Positions 36,206-46,590 are shown, numbered from the stretch's first letter. The stretch is 64,000 nucleotides of DNA from Phaeobacter porticola (GCF_001888185.1 NZ_CP016364.1:3589593-3653592); one strand, 5' to 3'. Numbers and translations: made by a program. Notes: generated by a model from the sequence alone, not told the origin.

Positions 36206-36221
36206 ACAGTTTCCAAACTGT
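36206..36221. promoter_or_regulatory. 16-base palindrome upstream of small gene
   Basis: ACAGTTT-CC-AAACTGT is a perfect inverted repeat ending 27 bases before the ATG at 36249. Its position suits an operator or a promoter-overlapping site. Confidence 0.4.
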
Positions 36222-36248
36222 AGACAGTAAATGGAAGGGAAAGCGATC

Positions 36249-36458
36249 ATGGCACGTCACACACCGGCCGCTGCGCCGATTGAAACCACCGTTCTGGATC
36301 TGGTGCGAGAAGAGCGCGGCAAGGCGTTAAGCCCGAGAGAATGGAAGTTTCGGCTGCGCGGCTACGGCTATGGGATTAAGGATATCGATGGCGCTCAGAT
36401 CCTGACACGTCTGCCGCATGGCAATCCGCTGGGCGTTTTACCTCAGGAATTTGCCTGA
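36249..36458 (+). CDS. Small conserved-type hypothetical protein
   Basis: A 69-residue basic protein (MARHTPAAAPIETTVLDLVR ... EWKFRLRGYGYGIKDIDGAQ). It has AAGGGAAA about 10 bases before ATG 36249; an in-frame ATG at 36231 precedes that ribosome site. There is no signal peptide, membrane segment or cysteine. The sequence is well ordered, with an EWKFRLRGYGYGIKD core and a LPHGNPLG tail, which looks like a real small gene, but I do not recognise a family with function. Confidence 0.6.
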   Translation: MARHTPAAAPIETTVLDLVREERGKALSPREWKFRLRGYGYGIKDIDGAQILTRLPHGNPLGVLPQEFA

Positions 36459-36552
36459 TCGTCTTTTGCGTTAGGCAACTTTGTAATTCGACGCGCTTCG
36501 GCCAAGTCCCCGCCACGCCCGAATGGGGTACGTGCCGGAGACAGTTGTGCGA

Positions 36553-37401
36553 TCAGCCGTCGCGACCGGGCAGGCTATCGCGCGGCGGTGCAGGCTCCCA
36601 GTTGTCGATGATGTGGATCGCCTCCTCGGCGGTTTCAACGAAACGGAATAGATCAAGATCCTCTTCGGAAATTGTGCCTGCATCCGCAAGCGCATCCCAA
36701 TTGATGATCTTCTCCCAGAAGTCCTGGCCAAACAGCAAGAACGGCACCCGTTCCATCCGGCCAGTCTGGATCAATGTCAGTGTCTCGAACATCTCATCCA
36801 AGGTGCCAAAGCCGCCAGGGAAAACGGTAATGGCACGGGCCCGCATTAGGAAATGCATTTTGCGGATCGCAAAGTAGTGAAAGTTGAAGCATAGCTCAGG
36901 CGTGACATATTCATTTGGTGCCTGTTCGTGTGGCAACACAATATTCAGTCCGACCGATGCGCCGCCCGCATCCACCGCACCGCGATTACCGGCTTCCATC
37001 ACACCGGGACCGCCGCCGGTCACGATGACGTCTTTCTTGCCACCGGATTCCGTTGATTTCACGGTCATCAGCTTCGCAAATTTGCGCGCTTCATCGTAGA
37101 AATGCGACAGATCCCGCAACGTTTGCGTGCGGGCTTGGTCCTTGTTTGACGGAGCAGGAATACGCGCGCCGCCAAACATGACGATGGTGCTTTCGATACC
37201 ATGTTCATCCAACATCAACTGCGGTTTAAGCAGCTCCAGCTGTAAACGCACGGGCCGCAGCTCCTCGCGGCAGAGAAAATCTTCATCCGCAAAGGCCAGT
37301 CGATATGCCGGAGATTCGGTCTGCGGTGTCGATGGCATGTGTTCTGCGCGATCCCTGTCAGAATGTGCATCACGGAATCGGCTGTGGCGATCATCATTCA
37401 T
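36553..37401 (-). CDS. LOG-family protein (Rossmann fold nucleotide-binding, TIGR00730 type)
   Basis: The 282-residue protein has the LOG signature PGGFGTLDEMFETL and the upstream GGGPGVMEAGNRGA, the two motifs of cytokinin-riboside 5'-monophosphate phosphoribohydrolases and related nucleotide hydrolases. An N-terminal arm of about 70 residues rich in charged amino acids precedes the core (VMFGGARIPAP), as in the long bacterial group. The substrate in bacteria is likely a nucleotide 5'-monophosphate; cytokinin formation is only a possibility. It is divergent from the PLP dehydratase gene. Confidence 0.86.
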   Translation of the reverse strand: MNDDRHSRFRDAHSDRDRAEHMPSTPQTESPAYRLAFADEDFLCREELRPVRLQLELLKPQLMLDEHGIESTIVMFGGARIPAPSNKDQARTQTLRDLSHFYDEARKFAKLMTVKSTESGGKKDVIVTGGGPGVMEAGNRGAVDAGGASVGLNIVLPHEQAPNEYVTPELCFNFHYFAIRKMHFLMRARAITVFPGGFGTLDEMFETLTLIQTGRMERVPFLLFGQDFWEKIINWDALADAGTISEEDLDLFRFVETAEEAIHIIDNWEPAPPRDSLPGRDG

Positions 37402-37595
37402 TGCAAACCTGCTGTGCTATTGCTGAAAAAATACGGACTTTCAGTTCTATCGCTTTGCCAGTCTGGGCACCAGCCCGGATGAGGAACGACGACGCGAAGG
37501 TGATTGAGTTTGAACCCGGATTCGGAAACACGAGGGCTTGCGCCCGTCAGAGCAGGGCTTACGGTCAGCATGCCGACGGCACGAAGGGACTGTAC

Positions 37596-38540
37596 ATGCA
37601 TTGGACACAAGACATTAGCACCGCTGAAACGCGGATCCGACCGTATATTCAACGGACACCTGTGATTGAGACCACCAGCTTTGGTTTTGAGCATCCAATC
37701 ACATTGAAGCTAGAGCATATGCAACACACGGGCAGCTTCAAGGCGCGCGGCGCGTTCAATACATTGCTTGGCGGATCGGTGCCTGACGCCGGGCTTGTTG
37801 CGGCCTCTGGCGGGAACCACGGCGCGGCGGTCGCCTATGCCGCACAACGTCTCGGGTTCCGCGCCCGCGTATACGTTCCGGAAATAGCGGGTCCTGCCAA
37901 GATCGCGCTGATCCGCGCCTGCGGAGCTGACTTGGAGGTGGTGTCAGGTGCCTACGCCAACGCCTTGGAAAAGGCGCGGGCATACGAAAACGAAACAGGA
38001 GCTATGCAAGTGCATGCCTATGATGCGCCGGCGACAATCATTGGGCAGGGAACCTGTTTTGCCGAATGGGATGCGCAGGGGCTGGAGGCTGACACTGTTT
38101 TAATTGCTGTCGGTGGCGGTGGTCTGATTGCTGGTGCGATGGCCTGGTACGGCGGATCCAAAAAGATTGTCGCAATCGAGCCCGAGACCAGTTCGGCTTT
38201 GCATGCCGCACTGAATGCAGGCGCGCCGGTGGATGTTGAAGTGTCGGGCGTTGCAGCCAATGCACTGGGCGCGCGCCGGATTGGTGCGATCTGCTATCAG
38301 TTGGCGCAAGCGCAGTCGGATATGGTGATGTCTTTGACTGTGCCAGATGATGCCATCACCCATGCGCAACAGCGACTGTGGCAAGAGCGCCGATTGCTGG
38401 TCGAACCGGCGGGAGCAACGGCGCTGGCGGCGCTGACAAGCGGAGCCTATCAGCCCGCTGTTGGCGAACGCGTTGCTGTGCTGCTCTGTGGTGGCAATAT
38501 CGCCCCGGATCCGTTGGAGGTGCCACATGCGGTTGTATAA
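37596..38540 (+). CDS. Threonine/serine dehydratase-like PLP enzyme
   Basis: Fold-type II PLP enzyme of 314 residues. The cofactor lysine lies in HTGSFKARGAFN, the substrate/phosphate loop in AASGGNHGAAVAYAA, and the glycine loop in VLIAVGGGGLIAGAM. No ACT regulatory domain follows, so it resembles catabolic threonine dehydratase or serine/threonine racemase-dehydratases rather than IlvA. AAGGGA lies six bases before ATG 37596; the frame is open further upstream without such a site. A GntR regulator gene follows after 48 bases. Confidence 0.85.
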   Translation: MHWTQDISTAETRIRPYIQRTPVIETTSFGFEHPITLKLEHMQHTGSFKARGAFNTLLGGSVPDAGLVAASGGNHGAAVAYAAQRLGFRARVYVPEIAGPAKIALIRACGADLEVVSGAYANALEKARAYENETGAMQVHAYDAPATIIGQGTCFAEWDAQGLEADTVLIAVGGGGLIAGAMAWYGGSKKIVAIEPETSSALHAALNAGAPVDVEVSGVAANALGARRIGAICYQLAQAQSDMVMSLTVPDDAITHAQQRLWQERRLLVEPAGATALAALTSGAYQPAVGERVAVLLCGGNIAPDPLEVPHAVV

Positions 38541-38588
38541 CCATCAGTCGCCCTTGTGTGCTGAACATCGATGTCGGGGAGGTAAGTT

Positions 38589-39188
38589 ATGAACGCCACA
38601 ATCTCGGACCGTATCTATCATGCGCTAAGCGAACGGATTGTCATAGGTGCTTTAGCCGCGGGTGAAAAACTGCGTCAAGATCACATTGCGCGTGAGTTCA
38701 AGGCCAGCCACGTGCCTGTACGCGAAGCTCTGTTGCGATTGGAGGCCCATGGTCTGGCGCAATCGATTCCGCGGCGCGGCATGCGCGTCACCGCGCTTGA
38801 TCCATCAGAAATTCGCGAAGTCATCGAAATGCGTGTTTCACTAGAGCTATTGGCGTTGCAGAATGCTTTTGTGCATCTTGGCCCCGACGAATTGGCTGCG
38901 GCCGATGCAGCACGGTTGGCCTGCGATGCTGCGACGGATATGGCGGATTGGGAGCAGAAGAACCGCGCCTTTCATAGGGTGATCCTGTCACCCTGTGGAA
39001 TGCCACGGCTGCTAGCGACGATTGATGATCTGCATATTGCGTCGGCGCGACATCTTTTTGCCAATTGGCAACACCGCTGGAATCAACGGATTGATACCGA
39101 CCATGCATTGATTGTGCAGGCGATGCGCCGACGTGACGTGACCACTGCCTGCGATATTCTGCGCCGTCATTTGCGCCGGGTTCGCTAA
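38589..39188 (+). CDS. GntR-family transcriptional regulator (FCD type)
   Basis: The 199-residue protein has the winged helix at residues 5-70 (IYHALSERIVIGALAAGEKL, then ASHVPVREALLRLEAHGLAQ) and a FCD ligand domain with the metal-site histidine region FHRVILSPCGMPRL. GAGGTAAG stands before the ATG. It follows the dehydratase gene on the same strand and may control it; dapD lies downstream but has its own ribosome site and a 124-base gap. The effector is unknown. Confidence 0.85.
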   Translation: MNATISDRIYHALSERIVIGALAAGEKLRQDHIAREFKASHVPVREALLRLEAHGLAQSIPRRGMRVTALDPSEIREVIEMRVSLELLALQNAFVHLGPDELAAADAARLACDAATDMADWEQKNRAFHRVILSPCGMPRLLATIDDLHIASARHLFANWQHRWNQRIDTDHALIVQAMRRRDVTTACDILRRHLRRVR

Positions 39189-39312
39189 AGCCAGTTTCGG
39201 AGCGTATCAATTGGCCGCTGTGAGTGGGAATATTGACGCAATCTGCACATGACCCCGGTGTGAAATGCGGTTATGTATCGGCCAAACCAACATCACGCCG
39301 GAGAGACCGCTC

Positions 39313-40140
39313 ATGTCCAACGCCCAGCTGGAAACCGCAATCGAAGCCGCCTGGGAGGCCCGTGAGACTATCACACCTACCACAAAAGGAGAAACCCGCG
39401 AGGCTATCGAGGCCACACTAAACGCATTGGACAGCGGGTCGCTGCGCGTTGCGGAAAAAATGAACAACGGTGATTGGCACGTAAACCAATGGGCCAAAAA
39501 AGCTGTATTATTAGGCTTTCGTATCAAGGACATGGAAATGCAATCCGGCGGCCCGCAGGGCAGCAGTTGGTGGGACAAGGTAGACAGCAAGTTCACCGGT
39601 TGGACGGATACGAACTGGAAACAGGCAGGATTTCGTGCGGTGCCGAACTGTGTCGTCCGCAAATCGGCCTATATTGCACCGGGAGTGGTTTTGATGCCGT
39701 CGTTCGTGAACCTGGGCGCTTTTGTCGACGAGGGCACTATGGTTGATACATGGGCCACAGTTGGCTCCTGCGCCCAGATTGGTAAAAACGTGCATCTGTC
39801 GGGTGGCGTCGGTATTGGCGGTGTTCTGGAACCGATGCAGGCAGGCCCAACGATCATCGAAGACAATTGCTTTATCGGGGCCCGCTCCGAAGTTGTTGAA
39901 GGCTGCATCGTCCGTGAAGGCGCCGTCCTTGGTATGGGGGTCTATATCGGTCAGTCCACCAAGATCGTCGATCGCGAAACCGGTGAAGTGATGTACGGTG
40001 AAGTTCCGCCGTATTCGGTGGTGGTTTCGGGTTCGATGCCGTCGAAGAACGGTATCAACCTTTATTGCGCTGTGATCGTGAAGCGCGTCGATGAAAAAAC
40101 CCGTTCAAAGACAGGCATTAACGAGCTGCTGCGCGACTGA
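39313..40140 (+). CDS. dapD: Tetrahydrodipicolinate N-succinyltransferase DapD
   Basis: Transfers succinyl from succinyl-CoA to tetrahydrodipicolinate in the lysine/diaminopimelate pathway. The 275-residue protein has the N-terminal helical domain, [20 protein letters not shown] in the middle, and a left-handed beta helix of hexapeptides ([20 protein letters not shown], then [15 protein letters not shown]). Start at 39313 with GGAGAGA upstream; the open frame from 39265 lacks family sequence. dapE, the later desuccinylase step, is in the same window at 52400. A terminator follows at 40166. Confidence 0.96.
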   Translation: MSNAQLETAIEAAWEARETITPTTKGETREAIEATLNALDSGSLRVAEKMNNGDWHVNQWAKKAVLLGFRIKDMEMQSGGPQGSSWWDKVDSKFTGWTDTNWKQAGFRAVPNCVVRKSAYIAPGVVLMPSFVNLGAFVDEGTMVDTWATVGSCAQIGKNVHLSGGVGIGGVLEPMQAGPTIIEDNCFIGARSEVVEGCIVREGAVLGMGVYIGQSTKIVDRETGEVMYGEVPPYSVVVSGSMPSKNGINLYCAVIVKRVDEKTRSKTGINELLRD

Positions 40141-40165
40141 TTTCTCAGGAAAAATCCAATATTGG

Positions 40166-40198
40166 AACGCGCCCTTCTCAAAATGGGGCGCGTTTTTT
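40166..40198 (+). terminator. Terminator after dapD
   Basis: Stem AACGCGCCC / GGGCGCGTT with a short loop, followed by TTTT, starting 26 bases after the dapD stop. Confidence 0.9.
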
Positions 40199-40208
40199 CT
40201 TTCGACTG

Positions 40209-40318
40209 GGGCTTTACCCCAGACCCCAGAGTATTTTCTGGAAAGATGACAGGGGTCTACATGTCACCTTTCTCCAAGTACTCCGGGGTGAGGCCCTATG
40301 GCCGAGGGGCAGAGCCCC
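40209..40318. repeat. Paired REP-like element forming a long inverted repeat
   Basis: Left unit CCCCAGAGTATTTTCTGGAA continues to 40251 and starts at 40224. The right unit at 40262-40288 is its imperfect reverse complement (read on the other strand: CCCCGGAGTACTTGGAGAAA, then GGTGACA). G/C hairpins flank the pair, including GGGGC-AGA-GCCCC at 40306-40318. The single unit at 24009-24070 has the same structure. It sits between the convergent dapD and hutU genes. Confidence 0.6.
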
Positions 40319-40325
40319 TTTGACC

Positions 40326-42005
40326 TCAGAGGATGCCGGGCAGGTTCAGCCCATGCTCGCGCGCGCAATCCTTGGCGATATCGTATCCTGCATCCGCGTG
40401 GCGCATCACACCCGTCGCTGGATCGTTCCATAATACGCGACCAATGCGGCGGTCTGCGTCTTCGCTGCCGTCGCAGCAGATCACCACGCCGGAATGCTGC
40501 GAAAAGCCCATGCCGACACCGCCGCCATGGTGCAGCGACACCCAGGTGGCACCCGATGCGGTATTCAGAAGCGCATTCAGCAGTGGCCAGTCGGAAACCG
40601 CATCGGAACCGTCCATCATCGCCTCAGTCTCGCGGTTGGGCGACGCCACCGAGCCGCTATCCAGATGGTCACGCCCAATCACCACCGGTGCCGACAGCTC
40701 ACCCGTGCGGACCATTTCGTTGAACGCCAGCCCCGCCTTGTGGCGGTCGCCCAGACCAATCCAGCAGATCCGCGCTGGCAGGCCCTGGAAGGCAATGCGT
40801 TCCTGCGCCATGTCCAGCCAGCGGTGCAGGCCTTCGTTTTCAGGGAACAGCTCTTTCATCTTGGCGTCGGTCTTGCGGATATCCTCAGGGTCACCCGAAA
40901 GTGCTGCCCAGCGGAACGGGCCGATGCCGCGGCAGAACAGCGGGCGGATATAGGCGGGCACAAATCCGGGGAAGTCAAAGGCGTTCTCCAGCCCCTCCTC
41001 CAGCGCCATCTGGCGGATGTTGTTGCCGTAATCCACCGTGGGCACACCCATCGCGTGGAAATCGCACATCGCCTTCACTTGCACCTTCATCGAGGCGCGG
41101 GCGGCTTTCTCAACCGCTTTCTTGTCGCTCTCGCGGCGTTCCTTCCACTCACCCATGGTCCAGCCCAGCGGCAGGTAGCCGTTGACCGGATCATGCGCCG
41201 AGGTCTGGTCGGTCACGATATCGGGGCGGATGCCGCCTGCTTCCGCACGCTTCACCAGCTCCGGGAAAATCTCAGCCGCATTGCCCAGAAGGCCCACGGA
41301 TTTCGCCTCGCCCGCGGCGGTCCAGCGCGCGATCATCTCCAGCGCTTCGTCCAGGGTTTCGGCCTTTTCATCCAGGTATTTGGTGCGCAGGCGGAAGTCG
41401 ATGCTGTCGGGGTTGCACTCCACCGCCAGGCAGGATGCCCCGGCAAAGACAGCCGCCAAAGGCTGCGCGCCGCCCATGCCGCCCAAGCCACCGGTCAGGA
41501 TCCACTTGCCCTTAAGGCTGCCGCCAAAATGCTGGCGGCCGGCTTCGGCAAAGGTCTCATAGGTGCCCTGCACGATGCCCTGCGTGCCGATGTAGATCCA
41601 GGACCCTGCGGTCATCTGGCCGTACATCATCAGGCCCTTCTTATCGAGCTCGTTGAAATGATCCCAATTGGCCCAATGCGGCACCAGATTGGAGTTGGCG
41701 ATCAGCACCCGCGGCGCGTCCTTGTGGGTCTGGAACACGCCGACCGGCTTGCCCGACTGCACCATCAAGGTCTGGTCTTCCTCCAGGTTTTTCAGGGTCT
41801 CGACGATCAGGTCGAAATCCTGCCAGGTGCGCGCGGCGCGACCGATGCCGCCATAAACCACCAGCTCATGCGGGTTTTCGGCCACATCGGGATGCAGGTT
41901 GTTCATCATCATCCGCATCGGCGCCTCGGTCATCCAGGATTTGGCGGTGATTTCCGGGCCCGTGGGCGGGAAGATGTCGCGGGTGTTCTTGCGGGGATCG
42001 CTCAT
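40326..42005 (-). CDS. hutU: Urocanate hydratase HutU
   Basis: NAD-dependent enzyme that converts urocanate to imidazolone propionate, the second step of histidine breakdown. The 559-residue protein is of normal length, with [15 protein letters not shown] at the start, [14 protein letters not shown] for NAD binding, [17 protein letters not shown], and [18 protein letters not shown] near the end. The start is ATG 42005, where the A of the hutG stop overlaps (ATGA). The frame stays open upstream to 42359 inside hutG, but that part has no family sequence. Last gene of the hutIHGU operon. Confidence 0.97.
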   Translation of the reverse strand: MSDPRKNTRDIFPPTGPEITAKSWMTEAPMRMMMNNLHPDVAENPHELVVYGGIGRAARTWQDFDLIVETLKNLEEDQTLMVQSGKPVGVFQTHKDAPRVLIANSNLVPHWANWDHFNELDKKGLMMYGQMTAGSWIYIGTQGIVQGTYETFAEAGRQHFGGSLKGKWILTGGLGGMGGAQPLAAVFAGASCLAVECNPDSIDFRLRTKYLDEKAETLDEALEMIARWTAAGEAKSVGLLGNAAEIFPELVKRAEAGGIRPDIVTDQTSAHDPVNGYLPLGWTMGEWKERRESDKKAVEKAARASMKVQVKAMCDFHAMGVPTVDYGNNIRQMALEEGLENAFDFPGFVPAYIRPLFCRGIGPFRWAALSGDPEDIRKTDAKMKELFPENEGLHRWLDMAQERIAFQGLPARICWIGLGDRHKAGLAFNEMVRTGELSAPVVIGRDHLDSGSVASPNRETEAMMDGSDAVSDWPLLNALLNTASGATWVSLHHGGGVGMGFSQHSGVVICCDGSEDADRRIGRVLWNDPATGVMRHADAGYDIAKDCAREHGLNLPGIL

Positions 42006-42787
42006 GCCGAGGGCCTCCAGTTTTTGAGATCTGTCAGAATTTTGGCGAGATGGGCGCGCAAAACGTCCGCGCGTTCGGGCAGATAGGTCCAGGGCGGGCT
42101 TTCCTGGCAGTAGGTGGCCTGCGCCAGCTCCATCTGGATGGCGTGCAGACCATCTGCGGGCCACCCGTAATGGCGGGTGCTCCAGCCGCCCTTGAAACGC
42201 CCGTTGAGAGTGGAGGTGTAGCCCTCCGCCGCTTCGCAATGGGCCACGGTCAGCGCCTCGATTTCGGGGTCGCAAGTCGTGCCCATGTTGGTGCCGGTGT
42301 TGAAATCCGGCAATCGGCCCTCGAACAGAAAAGGAATATCGCCGCGGATCGAGTGGCAATCATAGAGAATCGCAAAGCCGTGGACCGCCTTCACCCGCTC
42401 CAGCTCTGCCGCCAGTGCCGCGTGATAGGGCGCATGATAAGCATCGCGGCGGCGGGCGGTTTCCGCCTCGTCCGGTTCTTGCCCCTCGCGCCAGATCGGC
42501 AACCCGTCAAAATCCGTGAGCGGTACCAAAGTGGTGGTGTTTTGCCCGGGATAGAGACTGATACCACCCGGATCGCGGTTCACGTCGATCACATAGCGGT
42601 GGATGGGGGTGCGAACGGTTGTCACCTCCTCCACCAGCCCGGCATAGAGGTCGTGGATATGCCAGTCGGTGTCGGCCAGCGCCCTGCCCGTCTCGTTCAG
42701 GCAGTCCCAGACCTCCGGCGGCACATCGGTGCCGGTGTGGGGCAAGCCCAGCACCAGCGGCGAGGCGCCTTGGGTCACCTCGATCAT
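42002..42787 (-). CDS. hutG: N-formylglutamate amidohydrolase HutG
   Basis: Hydrolyses N-formylglutamate to glutamate and formate, the last step of the five-step Hut route. The 261-residue protein belongs to the FGase family (PF05013), not to the arginase-like formiminoglutamase family: [20 protein letters not shown] near the start, [20 protein letters not shown] and [14 protein letters not shown]. This type needs HutF to supply its substrate, but the hutF next to this operon is broken. It overlaps hutH and hutU by four bases on each side. Confidence 0.92.
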   Translation of the reverse strand: MIEVTQGASPLVLGLPHTGTDVPPEVWDCLNETGRALADTDWHIHDLYAGLVEEVTTVRTPIHRYVIDVNRDPGGISLYPGQNTTTLVPLTDFDGLPIWREGQEPDEAETARRRDAYHAPYHAALAAELERVKAVHGFAILYDCHSIRGDIPFLFEGRLPDFNTGTNMGTTCDPEIEALTVAHCEAAEGYTSTLNGRFKGGWSTRHYGWPADGLHAIQMELAQATYCQESPPWTYLPERADVLRAHLAKILTDLKNWRPSA

Positions 42788-44316
42788 GCCGTCACCTTCA
42801 CGCCTGCGGCATCCGCCACGCGGCCCGCGCGCACCATCGCGCTTGCTTCTTCGATGTCCGGTGCCAGATAGCGGTCCTCGGCCAGCGCCGGGATGTCTTT
42901 GCGCAGCATCGCCAGAACGTCCTGCAGGCGCGCTGAGGTCTTGAGCGGTGCCCGCGCCTCCACCCCTTGCGCGGCGCAGAGCATTTCGACGCCCAGGATC
43001 ACCGACAGGTTGGCGTTCATCCGTCCCAGCCGCAGCGCGCCGTGGGCAGCCATCGACACGTGGTCCTCCTGGTTGGCGGAGGTCGGCGTCGAGTCGGTCA
43101 CGCAGGGGTTGGCCAGATGCTTGTTTTCACTCATCAATGCCGCTGTGGTCACCTCGGCAATCATGAAGCCCGAGTTCAGCCCCGGATCCGGTGTCAGGAA
43201 GGGCGGCAGGTCGTGGCTGAGGGTCGGATCCACCATCAAGGCCACCCGGCGCTGCGCGATTGCACCGATCTCGGCCACGGCCAGCGCGATCTGATCGGCG
43301 GCAAAGCCGACGTATTCCGCATGGAAGTTGCCGCCCGAGACGATGCGCCCCTCATTCACCAGCACCAAGGGGTTGTCGGTGACGGCGTTGGCCTCGATCT
43401 CCAGCGTTTTCGCAGCCATCCGCAGCACGTCCAATGCCGCACCGACCACCTGCGGCTGGCAGCGGATGCAATAGGGATCCTGCACCCGCGTATCGTCCTC
43501 GCGGTGGCTTTCGCGGATTTCAGACCCGTCCATGATGCCGCGCATCTCGCGCGCCACGTCGATCTGGCCGGCATGACCGCGCAAGGCATGGATATCGGCA
43601 ATCAACGGCGCGGTGGAGCCCATGATGGCATCCGTGGAAAGCGAAGCAATGGTCATCGAGGCCTCGGCCATGCGCCAAGCATCAAACAGTCCGGCCAATG
43701 CGCAGGCGGTCGAGAATTGCGTGCCGTTGATCAGCCCCAGACCTTCCTTGGGTCCCAGAACAATAGGCGCTAATCCAGCCCTTTTCAGGGCTTCTGCGCT
43801 GGGCATGCGGGCGCCGTCAAACATGGCCTCTCCTGCCCCGATCATCGCCGCCGCCATGTGCGCCAGCGGCGCCAGATCGCCCGATGCGCCCACGGATCCC
43901 TGCGAGGGGATCACCGGCACCACGCCGCGCTCCAACATCTGCTCGATCTGCTCAATCACCAGCCAGCGCACGCCCGACGCACCCCGGCCCATCGACAGCA
44001 GTTTCAGCGTCATCATCAGCCGTGTCTTGTCTTCTGGCAGGGGCTCGCCCACGCCGCAGCAATGGCTGAGGATCAGGTTACGTTGCAGGGTGGCGGTGTC
44101 CTTTGGCGCAATCTTGGTCGAGGCCAGTTTGCCGAACCCGGTGTTGATGCCATAGACAGCGTCCTCGCCTGCGGCGGCATCCGCCACCAACTGTGCGGCG
44201 GCCTCCACCGGTTCGCGGGCCGAGGCGTCCAGCTTGGCCGGGGTCAGGTTGCGGTAGATATCTTCCAGCGTGGACAGAGTCACCGTGCCCGGAACCATCT
44301 GAATCATCTCGGTCAT
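42784..44316 (-). CDS. hutH: Histidine ammonia-lyase HutH
   Basis: Removes ammonia from histidine to give urocanate. The 510-residue protein has the ASG triad that cyclises into the MIO cofactor (A144-S145-G146 in [14 protein letters not shown]), the catalytic tyrosine region [10 protein letters not shown] (Y55), [15 protein letters not shown] and TDNPLV. The start is ATG 44316, where the stop of hutI overlaps (ATGA). The frame is open upstream in hutI, but without HutH sequence. The enzyme appears fully functional. Confidence 0.97.
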   Translation of the reverse strand: MTEMIQMVPGTVTLSTLEDIYRNLTPAKLDASAREPVEAAAQLVADAAAGEDAVYGINTGFGKLASTKIAPKDTATLQRNLILSHCCGVGEPLPEDKTRLMMTLKLLSMGRGASGVRWLVIEQIEQMLERGVVPVIPSQGSVGASGDLAPLAHMAAAMIGAGEAMFDGARMPSAEALKRAGLAPIVLGPKEGLGLINGTQFSTACALAGLFDAWRMAEASMTIASLSTDAIMGSTAPLIADIHALRGHAGQIDVAREMRGIMDGSEIRESHREDDTRVQDPYCIRCQPQVVGAALDVLRMAAKTLEIEANAVTDNPLVLVNEGRIVSGGNFHAEYVGFAADQIALAVAEIGAIAQRRVALMVDPTLSHDLPPFLTPDPGLNSGFMIAEVTTAALMSENKHLANPCVTDSTPTSANQEDHVSMAAHGALRLGRMNANLSVILGVEMLCAAQGVEARAPLKTSARLQDVLAMLRKDIPALAEDRYLAPDIEEASAMVRAGRVADAAGVKVTA

Positions 44317-45527
44317 TGTTTGCCCTCGTAGATATGGGTGTAAAGCGGGTTGAAGCCGATGCGGTAGGCAAGCTCGGCAGGGGTTTCCACGTCCCAGACC
44401 GCCAGATCGGCGCGCATACCCGCAGCGATTTTGCCGCGATCCGTCAGCCCCAACGCGCGGGCCGCGTTGCAAGTGACGCCTGCCAGTGCCTCCTCCGGCG
44501 TCATCCGGAACAGGGTGCAACCCATGTTCATGGCCAGCAGCAGGGAGGTCAGCGGCGAGGAACCGGGGTTGCAATCGGTCGCCAGCGCCATCGGCACGCC
44601 ATGGCGGCGGAAATGCTCAATCGGGGGCGCTTGGGTTTCGCGAATGGTATAGAAGGCACCGGGCAGGATCACCGCGACAGAACCAGATGCAGCCATCGCT
44701 TTGGCGTCGTCCTCGGTGGCGTATTCCACATGATCGACCGACAACGCACCGTAGTGCGCCGCCAGCGCGGTGCCGCCCTGATGGCTCAGCTGTTCGGCGT
44801 GCAGTTTCACCGGCAAGCCCAGCTCCCGCGCGACCTTGAACACCCGTTCGATCTGGGCAGGCGCAAAGGCGATATTCTCGCAGAAACCGTCGACCGCATC
44901 CACCAGGCCCTCCGCATGGGCGGCGCGCAGGGTGGGAATGCAGACTGTGTCGATATAGGCATCGTCCCGGGTCTTGTACTCGGCAGGTGTGGCATGGGCG
45001 CCAAGGAAAGTGGTTTTCACCGTGATCGGGCGCAACTCGCCCAGCCGACGGGCGGCGCGCAGCATGTTGAGTTCAGTCTCGCGGTCCAACCCGTAGCCGG
45101 ATTTTATCTCTACGGTGCTTATTCCTTCGGCCAACAGAGCATCGAGCCGGGGCAGGGCGCTTTGGACCAGGTCCTCTGGCGTAGCAGCGCGCGTGGCTTT
45201 GACTGTGGACACAATCCCGCCGCCTGCGCGCGCAACGTCTTCGTAGCTGGCTCCATTAAGGCGCATTTCAAATTCTAGCGCTCGATCCCCACCGTGGACA
45301 ATATGAGTGTGACAATCGATCAGCGCGGGCGTGATCAGGCGACCATTCAACGATTTGCGCGCGCAGTTCGTATAGCGGGTGGGCAAGTCGGACATTGGAC
45401 CAACCCAGTCTACCAACCCGTTGCAGATGGCAACCGCACCCTCATTGATCTGCCCATATGGAGTGTCGTTGCCGTTCATTGTGGCCAGCTTTGCATTGCA
45501 GATCAGATACGGATCAGTATCGCCCAT
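44313..45527 (-). CDS. hutI: Imidazolonepropionase HutI
   Basis: Zn/Fe amidohydrolase that opens the ring of imidazolone propionate to formiminoglutamate. The 404-residue protein has the metal motif [36 protein letters not shown] and [12 protein letters not shown], as expected for HutI. GAGGA precedes ATG 45527; an in-frame ATG at 45569 lies within the operator region and is less likely. First gene of the hutIHGU operon, in which every junction overlaps by four bases. Confidence 0.96.
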   Translation of the reverse strand: MGDTDPYLICNAKLATMNGNDTPYGQINEGAVAICNGLVDWVGPMSDLPTRYTNCARKSLNGRLITPALIDCHTHIVHGGDRALEFEMRLNGASYEDVARAGGGIVSTVKATRAATPEDLVQSALPRLDALLAEGISTVEIKSGYGLDRETELNMLRAARRLGELRPITVKTTFLGAHATPAEYKTRDDAYIDTVCIPTLRAAHAEGLVDAVDGFCENIAFAPAQIERVFKVARELGLPVKLHAEQLSHQGGTALAAHYGALSVDHVEYATEDDAKAMAASGSVAVILPGAFYTIRETQAPPIEHFRRHGVPMALATDCNPGSSPLTSLLLAMNMGCTLFRMTPEEALAGVTCNAARALGLTDRGKIAAGMRADLAVWDVETPAELAYRIGFNPLYTHIYEGKQ

Positions 45528-45579
45528 GATGTCCTCACATAAAGAGCTTGATGGTAATAATGTATGCATCTAATATTTT

Positions 45580-45593
45580 TATGTCTATACATA
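45580..45593. promoter_or_regulatory. HutC-type operator between hutI and hutF
   Basis: TATGT-CTAT-ACATA is a palindrome with the HutC-subfamily core GT-N-TA-N-AC (GTCTATAC). It lies between the divergent hutI start and the hutF start, in an AT-rich stretch, where HutC would repress both directions. Confidence 0.65.
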
Positions 45594-45603
45594 ATAAGGC
45601 CAG

Positions 45604-46585
45604 GTGCAGACAATTTTTGCACGTCATGCGCACATGCCGCAGGGTTGGGTTGCGGATCTCCGCCTGACGGTTGAAGAGGGGCAGATTACCGACATGCGGC
45701 CTGACGCTGTCACCCAACCGAAAGATCATCATGTCGATGTGCTGGTGCCGGCGTTGGCCAATCTGCATTCGCACAGTTTCCAGCGCGCTATGGCAGGGAT
45801 GACCGAAACCCGTGTGTCTGGGCGCGACAGTTTCTGGTCCTGGCGCAAGCTGATGTATCAATTTGTCGATCATCTGACGCCAGAACAATACGAGGCGATT
45901 ACCGCACTGGTCTTCATGGAGATGCTGGAGGCTGGATACGCCTCTGTTAGGGAATTCCACTATGTGCATCACCAGCCTGGTGGGCAGCCCTATGAGGTGC
46001 TGGGCGAACTGAGCCACCGGGTGTTCGCAGCCGCAGCGGAAACCGGCATCGGTCTGACGTATCTGCCGTTGCTCTATAGCTATGGCGGGGCTGGTCAGGT
46101 GACGCTGATTGGTGTCTGATCCACGCCACCCATATGACGGAACGTGAACCCCGTGATCTGGTGGAGAGCGGAGCCATCGCAGGTCTTTGCCCGATCACCG
46201 AATCCAATCTTGGTGGTGGTCCTTTCAACGGGGCATCATATCTGGGTCACGGAGGCCGCTTTGGCGTTGGGTCCGATTCGAATGTTCGAGTCTCTCTGCG
46301 GAGAGCTGCGTACGCTGGAATACTCCCAGCGGCTCCGTGATCTGGCGCGCAATGTGATGGTGCCGGGCGAGGGGTCTGTTGGCGTTTAACAGCGATACAC
46401 CCAGCCTCTGCGCATTGCGGCCAGACCAGCTATTGGACGGTTTGTGTTTTGCAGCTAATGGTTCTGCAGTCAGTGATGTCTGGTCGGCAGGCCGCCATGT
46501 TGTCACTGCAGGACGTCATCTACAACGCAATCAGATCATTTCGCGCTACAAGTCCGCGGTTGCCGCCCTGTTGAGTGCGCTTTAA
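45604..46585 (+). pseudogene. hutF: Formiminoglutamate deiminase HutF, decayed by deletions and frameshifts
   Basis: HutF converts formiminoglutamate to formylglutamate. Homology runs along the whole locus but in three frames. 45604-46116 keeps the first third, with the metal motif LANLHSHSFQRAMAG, and stops in frame after GGAGQVTLIGV. At 46113 a different frame resumes with CLIHATHMTERE to RFGVGSDSNVRVS, ending at about 46300. A third frame gives LRTLEYSQRLRDLARNV, and the C terminus (PSLCALRPDQLLDG, SDVWSAGRHVV) ends at 46585. The intact family is about 450 residues (1.35 kb); some 370 bases are missing, chiefly about 95 codons between GGAGQ and CLIHATH, where the HIHIAEQ-type metal ligand belongs. 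It cannot make active enzyme. Confidence 0.92.
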
Positions 46586-46590
46586 CAAGA

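Noticed and set aside
40494..42086. Open frame of about 530 codons opposite hutU
   Set aside because: Antisense to a complete HutU and without protein family features.
42006..42359. Possible N-terminal extension or fusion of hutU into hutG
   Set aside because: The frame is open, but HutU homology begins at 42005 with an ATGA overlap; the extension is hutG read in another frame.
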